From DATMER01 sp035556715 (GTDB lineage Bacteria; Acidobacteriota; Thermoanaerobaculia; Multivoradales; UBA5704): a stretch of DNA of 64,000 nt. How positions within the stretch are numbered: position 1 is the stretch's first letter; every line of letters starts with the position of its first letter. A model generated the notes under the pieces. That model searched no databases and was not told where the DNA came from. It saw only the letters and a program-made list of their open reading frames with translations. The stretch spans positions 62,001 to 126,000 of the forward strand of contig DATMER010000050.1 in the NCBI GenBank assembly GCA_035556715.1, in the 5' to 3' direction. Made by a program: the position numbers and the translations under genes. Positions 15,649 to 26,400 of the stretch are shown here, piece after piece.

Positions 15649-18600
15649 ATGCCGCGTATCTTCGACAACATCGAGCGCTCCCTTCTGCCCGCGTTGCGGG
15701 AAGGGCTTGCCCTGTCCGATCGGGCGGATTTCTGCGTCGGCTATTTCAACCTGCGCGGCTGGAAGGCGATCGACGGCCTCGTCGAACGCTGGTCGGGAGG
15801 AGAGGGGAGCTGCTGCCGGTTGCTCGTCGGGATGCAGCGGCTCCCCCAGGATGAGCTGCGGGAGTCCTTGAGCCTCCTGCCGCGGGTCGAAGGCGTCGAT
15901 CTCCAGACGGCTGTCCGCCTCAAACGGCGCCTGGCCGAGGAATTTCGTGAGCAGCTCACTCTGGGCGCCCCGACCGATGAGGACGAGGCGGGCCTGCGGC
16001 GTCTGGCCAACCAGCTTCGGGCCGGCAAGCTAATCGTCAAGCTCTTTCTGCGCCACCCCCTGCATGCCAAGCTCTACCTCCTGTTCCGCTCCGACCCGAT
16101 CAACCCGATCATCGGCTTCCTCGGCAGCAGCAATCTCACCTTCGCGGGCCTCTCCCAGCAAGGCGAGCTGAACGTCGACGTGCTGGACCATGACGCCTGC
16201 ATCAAGCTTGCGACCTGGTTCGAGGATCGTTGGGGGGATCGCTTCTGTCTCGACATCTCGAATGAGCTCCTTGAGGCGATAGACCAGAGCTGGGCACGCG
16301 AAGAGGTCTACCCGCCCTACCTTATCTACCTGAAGATGGTCTACCACCTCGCTCGCGAGGCGCGGGCTGGCCTGGCCGAGTTCCGCATCCCGAAGGATTT
16401 TGGCGGCAAGCTGCTCGCCTTTCAGACTGCGGCGGTCAAGATCGCCGCCCATCACCTCAACAAGCGCGGCGGAGTGCTCCTGGGCGACGTGGTTGGGCTG
16501 GGCAAGACGCTCATGGCCACGGCTCTGGCGCGGATCTTCGAGGACGATCATGGGCTCGAGACCCTGATCCTCTGTCCCCGCAACCTGGTCCGCATGTGGG
16601 AGGACTACCGCGAGCAGTACCGGCTGCGCGCCCGTGTGCTGCCCATCACTCGGGTTGCCCAGGAGCTGCCGAACCTGCGCCGCTACCGCCTGGTGCTGAT
16701 CGACGAGAGCCACAACCTGCGCAACCGCGAGGGCAAGCGCTACCGTGCCATCCGCGAGTACATCGAGGAGAACGAGAGCAAGGTCATCCTCCTCTCCGCG
16801 ACGCCCTACAACAAGACCTACCTCGACCTGTCGAGCCAGCTCCGGCTCTTCGTGCCGGAAGACGCCCGGCTCGGCCTCAGACCCGAGCGGCTGCTGCGCG
16901 AGCTGGGGGAGCCCGAGTTCCTCCGCCGCCACCAGTGCAGCCCCGACTCTCTGGCCGCCTTCGAGAAGAGCGAGCATCCGGACGACTGGCGCGAGCTGAT
17001 GCGCCTCTACCTCGTCCGCCGTACCCGTACCTTCATCCAGGAGAACTACGCCGAGACCGATACGGCGACCGGACGCCGGTACCTGACGTTCGAAGACGGT
17101 ACCCGCTCCTATTTCCCGGCGCGAGTGCCGCGGACGGTGCGTTTCTCGATTGCCGAGGGAGATCCCGGCGATCCGTACGCCCGCCTCTTCTCGGATGGGG
17201 TGGTGCACGTCATCAACTCTCTTTCTCTTCCTCGGTACGGGCTCGGCAACTACGTGGCGGCCGCCCGGCGGGAGCCCCCCACCCCGGCGGAGTCCAAGAT
17301 CCTTGGCGATCTATCCCGCGCAGGCCGGCGTCTCATGGGGTTCTGCCGGACCAACCTGTTCAAACGGCTGGAGAGCAGCGGCTGGTCGTTCCTTCAGTCG
17401 GTCGAGCGCCACGTGCTGCGGAACTTTGTCTTCCTCCATGCCATCGAGGCTGGGCTCCCCTTGCCGATCGGAACCCAGGACAGCGCCGCGCTCGATCCCC
17501 GGTTTACGGACGCCGACGCCGAGCTCACGGCACAGTCCGACCTCTTCGACGGGAACGGGAACGGTGAAGGTTCTCCGGCGAGTGATGCCGAAGAAATGGG
17601 GAGGAGCGAGTTGCTGACGGAGGAGGACTTCCGGCGGCGGGCGGGCGAGGTCTACCGCCACTACGAGACGCGCGAGCGGCACCGCTTCAAGTGGCTGCGC
17701 TCCGACCGCTTCGTCGCTGCGCTGGCCACGGACCTCCTGGCTGACAGCCGCCGCCTGCTTTCGGTGCTCCACGACTGCGGCTCCTGGGACCCGGCGCGGG
17801 ACCACAAGCTCGAGGCCCTGATCCGGATCGTCGCCGAAACCCACGGCGGGGAAAAGATCCTCCTCTTCTCCCAGTTCGCCGACACCGTGGCCTACCTGGA
17901 GCGGGAGCTCCGCTCCCGTGGCCTCGGGGAAGTGGCGGCGGCTACCGGGGCTTCCCCCGACCCCACGCTCCTCGCCTGGCGCTTCAGCCCGGAGAGCAAC
18001 GGCAAAAGGAAACAGGTCGCGCCCTCGGACGAGATCCGAGTCCTGCTCGCCACCGATGTCCTGAGCGAGGGCCAGAACCTGCAGGACTGCCGGGTGGTGG
18101 TCAACTACGACCTGCCGTGGGCCATCATCCGGCTCATCCAGCGAGTGGGACGCATCGACCGGATCGGGCAGCGCGCCGAAAATCTCCTCTGCTACTCGTT
18201 CCTTCCCGCCGACGGGGTCGAACGGATCATCCGCCTGCGCAGCCGGGTGCGCCAGCGTCTCCGCGAGAATGCCGAAGTGGTGGGGACGGACGAGCGGTTC
18301 TTCGATGACGATGAGGACGACGGCCTCTTGTTCGACCTCTACAACGAGAAGTCGGGCCTCCTTGACGGTGAAGGGGACAGCGAGGTGGATCTCGCCTCCT
18401 ATGCCTACCAGCTCTGGCGCAACGCCACTGAGGCGGATCCGAGTCTGGAAAAGAAGGTGGCGGAGCTGCCCGACGTCGTCTACTCGACCCGCTCTCATAC
18501 GCAGGCTCACGCCGGACCGCCCGGCGTCCTCCTCTACCTGCGGACAGCCGACGACAACGACTTCCTCGCCTGGGTGGACGGGGAGGGCCATAGCGTGACC

Positions 18601-19053
18601 CAGTCACAGCTCACCATCCTCGACGCGGCGCAGTGTGAGCCGGACACCCCAGCCCTCCCCCGGCAGGAAGCCCATCACGAGCTGGTCCGCAAGGGGGTCG
18701 AGCTGATCGCGGAGCGCAGGAAGAGCGGTGCCGGCGCCCTCGGCCGCCCCTCCGGGGCGCGGTTCCGCACCTATGAACGTCTCAAGCATCACGCTCAGCA
18801 GGTGGCGGGTACCCTCTTCGATCTCACCGAGCTCCACCGGGCGATCGACGAGATCTACCGTTTCCCCCTGCGGGCAGGTGCTGCGGACCAGATCAACCGC
18901 CAGCTCCGCGCCGGCATCTCCGACTTCGATCTCGTCCGCCTCGTGCTTGCCCTTCGTGAGGAGGACCGGCTCTGCATCGTACGGGAGGACGAGCCTGACC
19001 CGGAGCCGCGGATCATCTGCTCGCTCGGGCTCCGTGCACTGTCTTCGAGGTAA
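15649..19053 (+). CDS. PLD-nuclease-like / SNF2-type helicase, defence protein
   Basis: 1134 aa. Residues 1-220 carry a phospholipase-D-like nuclease half-site: 'HPLHAKLYLLF' (H-x-K) followed by 'GFLGSSNLTFAGL' (GSxN). Residues about 255-880 are an SF2 helicase with motif I 'GDVVGLGKTLMA', motif II 'LVLIDESHNLRN' (DESH), motif III 'ILLSATPYNKT' and motif VI 'IQRVGRIDRIGQ'. An acidic insert and a 250-residue unrecognised tail follow. This architecture is found in anti-phage systems where a helicase with PLD domain pairs with an adenine methylase. The methylase gene starts four bases after its stop. It is the first gene after array 2, and no separate promoter could be picked out. Confidence 0.85.
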   Translation: MPRIFDNIERSLLPALREGLALSDRADFCVGYFNLRGWKAIDGLVERWSGGEGSCCRLLVGMQRLPQDELRESLSLLPRVEGVDLQTAVRLKRRLAEEFREQLTLGAPTDEDEAGLRRLANQLRAGKLIVKLFLRHPLHAKLYLLFRSDPINPIIGFLGSSNLTFAGLSQQGELNVDVLDHDACIKLATWFEDRWGDRFCLDISNELLEAIDQSWAREEVYPPYLIYLKMVYHLAREARAGLAEFRIPKDFGGKLLAFQTAAVKIAAHHLNKRGGVLLGDVVGLGKTLMATALARIFEDDHGLETLILCPRNLVRMWEDYREQYRLRARVLPITRVAQELPNLRRYRLVLIDESHNLRNREGKRYRAIREYIEENESKVILLSATPYNKTYLDLSSQLRLFVPEDARLGLRPERLLRELGEPEFLRRHQCSPDSLAAFEKSEHPDDWRELMRLYLVRRTRTFIQENYAETDTATGRRYLTFEDGTRSYFPARVPRTVRFSIAEGDPGDPYARLFSDGVVHVINSLSLPRYGLGNYVAAARREPPTPAESKILGDLSRAGRRLMGFCRTNLFKRLESSGWSFLQSVERHVLRNFVFLHAIEAGLPLPIGTQDSAALDPRFTDADAELTAQSDLFDGNGNGEGSPASDAEEMGRSELLTEEDFRRRAGEVYRHYETRERHRFKWLRSDRFVAALATDLLADSRRLLSVLHDCGSWDPARDHKLEALIRIVAETHGGEKILLFSQFADTVAYLERELRSRGLGEVAAATGASPDPTLLAWRFSPESNGKRKQVAPSDEIRVLLATDVLSEGQNLQDCRVVVNYDLPWAIIRLIQRVGRIDRIGQRAENLLCYSFLPADGVERIIRLRSRVRQRLRENAEVVGTDERFFDDDEDDGLLFDLYNEKSGLLDGEGDSEVDLASYAYQLWRNATEADPSLEKKVAELPDVVYSTRSHTQAHAGPPGVLLYLRTADDNDFLAWVDGEGHSVTQSQLTILDAAQCEPDTPALPRQEAHHELVRKGVELIAERRKSGAGALGRPSGARFRTYERLKHHAQQVAGTLFDLTELHRAIDEIYRFPLRAGAADQINRQLRAGISDFDLVRLVLALREEDRLCIVREDEPDPEPRIICSLGLRALSSR

Positions 19054-19057
19054 TCTC

Positions 19058-22000
19058 TTGGCAAAGCTCAACATCCAGCGTACCCGCGAGATCCTGCAAG
19101 AGTTCGACTTCCGGCGTCTCTTCGTCGACGAGTTGGGCTGGTCCCAGGTGCCGGATCCCAAGCCTCGCCGCTGGAGCGTCAAGGGTCAGGAGCTGACCGG
19201 ACGCGAGATAGCCCACCTGGGAGGCGTGGCCGTGCTCGAGCTTACGGCCGAAGACGACGTGATCCCCGAAGCCAAAGCCAGGCTCAATGTCCATCGCGAG
19301 GTTGCCAAGGTCCACCACGAACACGTCCTCATCTTCGTCGACCGCGTGCGGACCCAGAGCGTGCTTTCCTGGGCCAAACGCGAAGGCTCGAAGCTTGCCC
19401 CGCGCAGCCATTCCTTCTTCAAGGGCCAGCCGGGCGACCTGTTCCTCTCCAAGCTGTCAGCCCTGGTGGTGGATATCGCCGACCTCGACGCCCGCGGCGA
19501 CGTCGCGGTCGTTCAGGTCGCTTCACGCCTGCGGGAAGCGCTCGACGTGGAGCAGGTCACCAGGCGCTTCTACAACGAGTTTCAGGAGCAGCACGAGCTC
19601 TTCCTGGAGCGCATCGAGGGAATCGAGAGCGAGCGGGACCGCCGCTGGTACGCCTCGGTCCTGCTCAACCGCCTGATGTTCGTCTACTTCCTCCAGAAGA
19701 AGGGCTTTCTGGATGGCGGAGATCAGAGCTATCTGCGCCGCAAGCTCGATGCGAGCCGGAAGAAGGGGCCGGACCTCTACTATCGTTTCCTGAAGCTCCT
19801 CTTCTTCGAAGGCTTCGCACGTCCGGCGGCAGAGCGCAGCCCCGAAGCCCGGCGCCTTCTGGGGGAGATCTGTTATCTCGACGGCGGGCTCTTCCTGGAG
19901 CATCGGATTGAGACCGCCCATCCGGACCTCCGGATCCCGGACGCGGCCTTTGCGGGCATCCTCGATCTTTTCGAGCGCTACTCCTGGAACTTGAACGACA
20001 CGCCCGGCGGCCAGGACGACGAGATCAACCCGGACGTCCTCGGCTACATCTTCGAGAAGTACATCAACCAGAAAGAGTTCGGTGCCTACTACACGCGGCC
20101 CGAGATCACCCGGTACCTCTGCGAGAAAACGATCTACGCCCTGATTCTCGACCGCGTCAACGAGGAAGCAGCCGCGGGCGACCGGCGGTTCGAGTCGATC
20201 GAGGAGCTGCTACTGCGGCTCGACGCGCGGCTCTGCCGCAAGCTCTTCAAGGAGGTCTTGCCGAGTCTTTCGATCCTCGATCCGGCCTGCGGCTCGGGGG
20301 CGTTCCTGGTGGCGGCCCTGAAGACGCTTCTTGACGTCTACTCGGCGGTGGTCGGCCGGATCGAGTTCGTCAACGATCGCGGCCTGCGGGCGGAGCTGAA
20401 AAAGGCCAAGGAGGAGCATCCCTCGCTCCAGTACTGGGTCAAGAAGAGGATCGTCACCGACAACCTGTTCGGCGTGGACATCATGGAGGAGGCGACGGAG
20501 ATCGCCAAGCTCCGCCTCTTTCTTACCCTTGTCGCCTCGGCTACGAGTGTCGAGGAGTTGGAGCCGCTGCCCAACATCGACTTCAACATTCTGTCGGGGA
20601 ACTCGCTCATCGGGCTGCTGCATGTGGAAGACGAGGAATTCGAGCGACGGCAGGCAGGAGGTCAGATGAGCCTCCTGCGCCGGACGTTCCGGCAGGTACT
20701 CCATGAGAAGAATCGGCTCATCGAGGCGTACCGTCACTTCAGTGGCAGCACGAGCCGGCTTGGAGAGGTACGCGACGAGATTGATCGTGAGAAGGGTGAA
20801 GCGATCGCGACTTTGAACGAGATTCTACTTGCAGAGTTCAAAGATATCCGCTTCGAGCAGGCAACCTGGGACCGCAAGAATAACGAGCCCGGCAAGCCAA
20901 TGCGGCGACCTGTCTCCTTCAAGGACGTCGCCGACCTCCGTCCGTTGCACTGGGGCTACGAGTTCGACGAAATCCTGGGAAAGGCAGGTGGTTTCGATGT
21001 CATTCTCACTAATCCGCCTTGGGAGGTATTAAAGCCACAGGCTAAGGAGTTTTTCGCTGAACACTCGGATATCGTCATGACTAATAAGATGACGATCAAG
21101 GAGTTCATAAAGGAACAAGCAAAGCTCCTTAGGAACCGCGACGTGCGCGAAGCATGGCTCGCGTACTTAAGCCGCTTCCCGCATGTGAGCCGCTACTTCC
21201 GGACGAGCCCTCAGTACGGCCACCAGATTTCGATTGTGGAAGGTCGGAAAGCTGGAACGGATGTCAATCTGTACAAGCTTTTTCTGGAACGATGTTTTCG
21301 ACTCCTGAAGCCGGGAGGGCGCTGTGGAATCTTGGTGCCTACTAGCTTCTATTCAGATCTCGGGTCAAAGGGGCTCCGGGAGATGCTTTTCTCGCAGGCG
21401 CGAGTAGATGTTCTCTTCGGCCTCTCAAACGAGCGGTTCTTGTTTGAAGGTGTCGATCACCGGTTCAGGATCTGTCTTCTCGTTTTCGAGCGCGAGGGTA
21501 TGACAGAGTCGTTCTCGGCGGCATTTAGAATGCAACCTAGAGAGGCCGTTTCTGCGGAACGGCTCGAATCTTTCTTGGATTCACCTTCCGAGCACCTTGA
21601 ATTGAACTGGGAACTTATCAAGACGCTTTCCCCTGACTCCTATTCCGTTATTGAGTTCAAAACAGTTATGGATGTCAGGATTGCGGAGAAGTTGGCTGGT
21701 TTTCCGCTTCTTGGTGAGGTGAACATGGACACGAGGCGACTGGAGCTCGCTAGCGAATTTCACATGACGAACGATAGTTATCTTTTTAGCACCTTTCCTG
21801 GCCCGACCAAGCTGCCGTTGTATGAAGGAAAGATGATCCACCAGTTTGAATGCACACTGGCTGAGCCCAGATACTGGATCGAAGTGGCGGAAGGCAGGAA
21901 AGCACTGCTGGGTAAGAAGGAGGATGCAGGTCAACGTCTAGGGTACGAGAATTATCGTCTCGCTTTCAGGCGTATTGGCCGAGATACCGACACGAGGACC

Positions 22001-22975
22001 ATGATTGCCACTGTGCTTCCCCGTAATGTGTTCGCATCGGAATCCCTCGACGTTGCATCAACTCTGGAACCAACTGAAATGCTTGGGTTGGTTGGAATTC
22101 TGAATAGCTTTACCTTAGATCACTCTTTGAGGCTAAGGATCGCTGCCAACATTAGCATGTTCTTTGTGTACCAGTTGCCTGTGCCTCTACTAGTTGGACC
22201 CAAAGCCGAGGCCATTATTCAACGAGCTGTGAAGCTCATCTGTGTTGACGAAGACTTTGCGGACCTATGGCAAGAAGTCATGGGCAGTCCCTGGACACCA
22301 GATGTGGCCGCAACCGATTCCGTTGAGCGGGCGCGCCTGCGCGCTGAACTGGATGGCTTCGTGGCGCACCTCTACGGCCTTTCAGACCCGGACTTCTCGT
22401 ACATCCTCACCACCTTCCCCGTCGTTTCACAAGCGGTGAAGGACGCCGCTCTCGCTGCGTACCGGGCACTGGCTCCGCGGCCGGGCGACCCTGAGATCCT
22501 CTCCCTGATCGAGCAGGGAGAGAGCGCGGAGCTGGAATTCAAGTCTACAGCTCGCTGGGACCTCCGCGAGGGAAAGAAAAACTCGGACCTCGAAGCTGTA
22601 ATCCGCCTCACGGTTGCGGGCTTTCTCAACGCGGATGGCGGCACCCTCCTTATCGGCGTCGCCGACGATGGCTCAATCATTGGCTTGGAACCTGATTACG
22701 AGACGTTCAGGAAGCCGAACCGGGACGGTTATGCGCTCTTTCTGACAGAGCTTTTGCTTGGCGCCCTAGGGAAGGACATTGCGACCTCGATCCGTACCAC
22801 ATTCCACGAAGTGGATGGCAAGGACGTCTGCCGGATAACGGTCGCCGCAGGCCCCCGGCCGGTCTTCCTCAAGGAAGGCAACGACGAGGTCTTCTACCTA
22901 CGGGCAGGTAATTCGACTCGGCGGCTCTCTACCCGAGAAGCAGTGCAGTACTGCAAGACGCGTTGGTCGAGTTGA
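19058..22975 (+). CDS. Eco57I-like N6-adenine methyltransferase fused to C-terminal AlbA_2 (Schlafen-like) domain
   Basis: 1305 aa from TTG at 19058 ('AKLNIQRTREILQEF'), preceded by GAGG eight bases upstream and four bases after the helicase stop. Starts further upstream only read the helicase in another frame. Domains: an N-terminal unrecognised region (1-330); MTase motif I 'ILDPACGSGAFLVAAL' at about 407; catalytic motif IV 'VILTNPPWEVL' at about 651; then a target-recognition region to about 1100. An AlbA_2 domain spans 1150-1305 ('GESAELEFKSTARWDL', 'AGFLNADGGTLLIGVADDG'). It resembles the methylase component of BREX/DISARM/type IIG-like systems, but the AlbA_2 fusion is unusual. The segment 20990-22330 is visibly AT-richer than the flanks. 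Confidence 0.85.
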   Translation: MAKLNIQRTREILQEFDFRRLFVDELGWSQVPDPKPRRWSVKGQELTGREIAHLGGVAVLELTAEDDVIPEAKARLNVHREVAKVHHEHVLIFVDRVRTQSVLSWAKREGSKLAPRSHSFFKGQPGDLFLSKLSALVVDIADLDARGDVAVVQVASRLREALDVEQVTRRFYNEFQEQHELFLERIEGIESERDRRWYASVLLNRLMFVYFLQKKGFLDGGDQSYLRRKLDASRKKGPDLYYRFLKLLFFEGFARPAAERSPEARRLLGEICYLDGGLFLEHRIETAHPDLRIPDAAFAGILDLFERYSWNLNDTPGGQDDEINPDVLGYIFEKYINQKEFGAYYTRPEITRYLCEKTIYALILDRVNEEAAAGDRRFESIEELLLRLDARLCRKLFKEVLPSLSILDPACGSGAFLVAALKTLLDVYSAVVGRIEFVNDRGLRAELKKAKEEHPSLQYWVKKRIVTDNLFGVDIMEEATEIAKLRLFLTLVASATSVEELEPLPNIDFNILSGNSLIGLLHVEDEEFERRQAGGQMSLLRRTFRQVLHEKNRLIEAYRHFSGSTSRLGEVRDEIDREKGEAIATLNEILLAEFKDIRFEQATWDRKNNEPGKPMRRPVSFKDVADLRPLHWGYEFDEILGKAGGFDVILTNPPWEVLKPQAKEFFAEHSDIVMTNKMTIKEFIKEQAKLLRNRDVREAWLAYLSRFPHVSRYFRTSPQYGHQISIVEGRKAGTDVNLYKLFLERCFRLLKPGGRCGILVPTSFYSDLGSKGLREMLFSQARVDVLFGLSNERFLFEGVDHRFRICLLVFEREGMTESFSAAFRMQPREAVSAERLESFLDSPSEHLELNWELIKTLSPDSYSVIEFKTVMDVRIAEKLAGFPLLGEVNMDTRRLELASEFHMTNDSYLFSTFPGPTKLPLYEGKMIHQFECTLAEPRYWIEVAEGRKALLGKKEDAGQRLGYENYRLAFRRIGRDTDTRTMIATVLPRNVFASESLDVASTLEPTEMLGLVGILNSFTLDHSLRLRIAANISMFFVYQLPVPLLVGPKAEAIIQRAVKLICVDEDFADLWQEVMGSPWTPDVAATDSVERARLRAELDGFVAHLYGLSDPDFSYILTTFPVVSQAVKDAALAAYRALAPRPGDPEILSLIEQGESAELEFKSTARWDLREGKKNSDLEAVIRLTVAGFLNADGGTLLIGVADDGSIIGLEPDYETFRKPNRDGYALFLTELLLGALGKDIATSIRTTFHEVDGKDVCRITVAAGPRPVFLKEGNDEVFYLRAGNSTRRLSTREAVQYCKTRWSS

Positions 22976-22997
22976 CAGGCATGCAGGCTGTCGAGTC

Positions 22998-23240
22998 CTA
23001 GCGGCGCAAGTCGTCTTTTAAATCTCTCCCCAGATAGGCGTCATGTTGATCCGCCCAGTCGGAGCCCTGGCTGCTGAAGGCACCGATGAAGGCCTCCACG
23101 GGATCGTCAGCGTCCCGTTGGGTGGCTGTCGTCAAGAGCTGGACGGCCAAGGACTCCGGCTCCTGACCAGCCTCACCTGCTTTCTGGATCAGGGATTGGT
23201 ACACCTTTTCGGGTACGTTCAAGGTCATCGTGTGGCCCAT
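22998..23240 (-). CDS. small antitoxin-like protein
   Basis: 80 aa from ATG at 23240, with a strong GAGGAG ribosome site eight bases upstream. The longer frame upstream has no such site. The N-terminus 'MGHTMTLNVPEKVYQSLIQ' is the ribbon-helix-like start common to a family of VapB-type antitoxins that sit beside PIN toxins. The acidic C-terminus ends 'WADQHDAYLGRDLKDDLRR'. The expected PIN partner on the same strand just upstream (23493 downward) is broken, so this is probably an orphan antitoxin. It is convergent with the methylase gene, 22 bp apart. It could alternatively be a free-standing regulator. Confidence 0.55.
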   Translation of the reverse strand: MGHTMTLNVPEKVYQSLIQKAGEAGQEPESLAVQLLTTATQRDADDPVEAFIGAFSSQGSDWADQHDAYLGRDLKDDLRR

Positions 23241-23389
23241 CAGTCTCTCCTCGATACGACAGAATAACATAAGGAGGGACCGCTGCCCTCCCCTTCCCGC
23301 GGAAGTGAGCGGCTCCTGCAAAAGGCGGGAGGCGGGGTCGTTGTAGTTCCGGGTCCGGGCCGTCGCTCCCAACTCCGGGCTCAGATGGC

Positions 23390-23493
23390 GCACGGTTGTT
23401 TAGGAGAAGACCTTGAGCCCAATCCTGTCGGCGGTAGCTGGGGTCACCCAAAATGGCCGTTGCGACGCAGCTATCCAGATAGACCCGCGCCAT
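23390..23493 (-). pseudogene. 5' fragment of PIN-domain toxin gene
   Basis: Immediately after the lanM stop (ATG at 23493, four bases from TAG) a minus-strand frame begins 'MARVYLDSCVATAIL', which matches the opening strand and first acidic residue of VapC-type PIN domains. After about 30 residues the reading becomes Gly/Pro/Arg-rich nonsense in every frame until the antitoxin start, and no later PIN acidic motif is found. This looks like a toxin gene cut down to its first ~100 bases. The match is short, so confidence is limited. Confidence 0.4.
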
Positions 23494-23496
23494 CAC

Positions 23497-26400
23497 CTAT
23501 TCCCAGCTCTCGCGTTTTCCGGCCTGCGCCTGCGCCGGGGTCTCCAGGAGCAGGACGGACGGAACCCGATCCGGATAGGCGGCTCGGAGGAGGCCGTAGC
23601 CGATTCCGGCGAGGCCTACCAGGAGGCCGGGGATCTCGGTGGTGGTGCTGGCTCCGCAACGGGGGCCGTGCTGCTCGATCCGGGTGAGGATTCCGGCGGC
23701 GAGCCGGTCGGCTTTGGCGGTCAGATCGGCGTCCCCGAGGAGCCGGCCGGCTTCCCGGATGAGCTCCAGGTTGCCCAGGTCGCCGTGGCAGAGGGAGTCG
23801 TTGAATCCGAACCCTTTCGCGAGAGTGGAGCGCGCCGCGGCGCGGATCTCGTCGAGCATCTGTGGATCGTCCAGACAGGACAAGAGACCGAGACGGCCGA
23901 GGCCGATGCCGGGCGCGCCGTGGCACCAGGCGAACTGGAACACGCCCTCACCTTCGGTCTCGCCGCTCGCCCGCAGGTCCGGCCAGTTCCCCCTCGTGGA
24001 GGAGAACCAGCTCCTTTCGTACCGGATCGCTTCGCGAGCAGCCTCCCGGAATCGTTCGTCGCCGGAGACCTGAGCGAGTCGGGCGAGGGGCCAGGCGATT
24101 CCGGCCGTCCCATGGCCCAGGCCAGTGAGGGGGAGGTCGCTCACGCCCGGCATGGGGGGCCAGGCCGTCCCCCTCTCGTTGAAGACGGCCTTAGAGAGCA
24201 GGTGCTCGCCGCAGAGGAGCGCCGTCTCCAGGATCAAGGCGGAGGGGCGATGCCGATGGAGGGCGAGAAGGGCGGCAATTCCTCCAGCCGCCCCGCCGAT
24301 GAGGTCGTAGGCTTCGTCCTTCTCGATTCCGGAGAGCCTGGGACCAATAAAGCTTTCCGCCTCTTCAACTAGCTCGGGCTCTTCCCAGAGCAAGCCCAGA
24401 TGCGTGAGGGTATAGACGACCCCGCCCCAACCGCTGAAGCCGCCGGGCGGTACGAGGGTGTCCGGATCTCCCTCTATCCGCCGCCGGATTGTTGTCAGAG
24501 CGAGCTGGGCGAGCCGCTCGTAATGCCCGCAGTCCGTCAGCCGTCCAAGGTGGGCGAAGAAGAGGGCGATCCCGGAGAGGCCGCTGTAGAGGTCGGTCGG
24601 CATGGGCTCCAGGCGCCAGCCTTCCTTCGAAACTGCAAGGTGGAACCAGGTGACCAGCTCTCCCTGCACAACCGCCAGTTGAGCAAGACGGTCGCCGATC
24701 GCGCGCGCAGCCTTGAGGAAGCGCTTTGAGTCGGCCTGCTGTGCGTCCGGCAGCGGAGACAACTGCCACGTATGCCGTTCGTCGAGTGGCCGAGTGGCTT
24801 CAATGGAGGCGCGCACGAGCCAACTCTGGCGCTCCAGGTCGTCTTCGCCCATGCTCCGGAGCCGCTTTCGGACGAGCTCCATGCCCGAGTTGGCGAAATA
24901 GCCTTCGATTCGGCCCGTCGGGTGCAGGAGGTCGGTGGAGCCGGGCAGAGCTTCGAATCGGGGGATATCCCCGCCGAGGAGGTCAGCGCGCTCGGCTCCC
25001 ACCACCCGGCGCAGGGGCAGGTAGCGAACGGCGTCCAACCAAAGACGGTCGAAGAGGCGATCGCGTTCGACGGCACTCTGCAGGTAGTCGGGATGGTTCG
25101 CCACATTGAGGAGGTGTGCGTAGACCGTGGTCCCACGGAGAAGAGTCCGCGTGGTAACGATGGCGAACGGGGTCAGCGGTCCGTTGGAGGAGAGGAGCTC
25201 CTCGCGGTAACGGCACACCAGCCAGTACATCGATCGGAAGCCACGCAGGATTGCCTCGACCTGTCGCCATGGGGCCACAGGCTCGCTGTCCAAAGTTGGG
25301 ATGTTGGGGCCGGCCTCCATCCGGGTCTGATGCAGAGCCCAACGCATCCGGTCCGTCCCCTCATCGGTGATTCGATTCGTGAAAATTGTCAGGCCGCCTG
25401 TCGCCCCCATGCCGCTCAGGTCGAGTCCATCCTTGGCTTGGGCCCCGAACCGCCGGGGAAGCAAACCGCTGCGCAGCACCGTATGAGCCGTGGGAACATA
25501 CCCGGGGCCGTTAGCGGTCTGTTCGGCCAACTCGGGCTGGAAAAGGGTCTCCAGATCGATCGGGACCGGGTGTTCGCCGGCGGCGATCAGGTTCTCGTAA
25601 TGGAAGTCGGTCGCTTCAAAGACATAGAAGAGAGCGACCCAGGCACCCTGTCTCTCGTGAAAGCGCTCCAATTCGTCGGGTATCTCGCAGGGGCGGGCAG
25701 CCACATGCTCCATCCATCCGTAAGAGCCCCGGTCCAGGACCTTCAGGCGCCGCAGGGCCGGGAGGGCTCCAACTCCTCGCTCGTTCAGCCAAGCGACCAG
25801 CTCCTGGAAATGGAGGTCGACGGCCATCGGCCTGGGTTTGTAGACGACTTGGAGGCCGGAGCCGAAGCGGAGGATCGCCACGGAACGCCCGCCGGCATGG
25901 CGGTCGCTCAGTCCGATCTTCACATCAACGAGGGCGCCTGGATCCTCGTCCGCCAAGAGGTGGATGATCTCGTCGCGGTCTGCCACCAGGCGCTCGACCA
26001 TTTCGAGGCTCGTCTCGACCCACTGCTCGGCATGGCGGCAGGCGTCCCGGGCCATGACAGGGTACCGCCGCAGGATCTCCAGAGCTGTGTCCGGTTTCTT
26101 AAGGAAGGAGACGAAGCTGGCGAACCGCTCCTCGGGAGTGTCTCCCTGAAGCCTTCCTTCGAGACGGCTAGCGTGGAGCTCCAGAGCCAAAGCGCGTTCA
26201 GTCGCCCAGCGCAGTCGCGCGAGAAGTGTGGCCAAAAGTCCCGTGGCGACTGCTTCCGGCTCGATTGGGATCGTCGTGATCTGGCGCAATCTCTCGAGTA
26301 CACAGGCGTGGACGTCGGAGATCAGAGGCCTGAGGAGCTCAAGGATACCGAGCTGGTGACCATCCCCGGAGACGGGCTGCGAAAAGTTCCGCGCCAGCCG

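Noticed and set aside
18728..19057. Upstream extension of the methylase frame
   Set aside because: This part overlaps the helicase gene in another frame and is low-complexity; the TTG at 19058 has a ribosome site and starts the homologous region.
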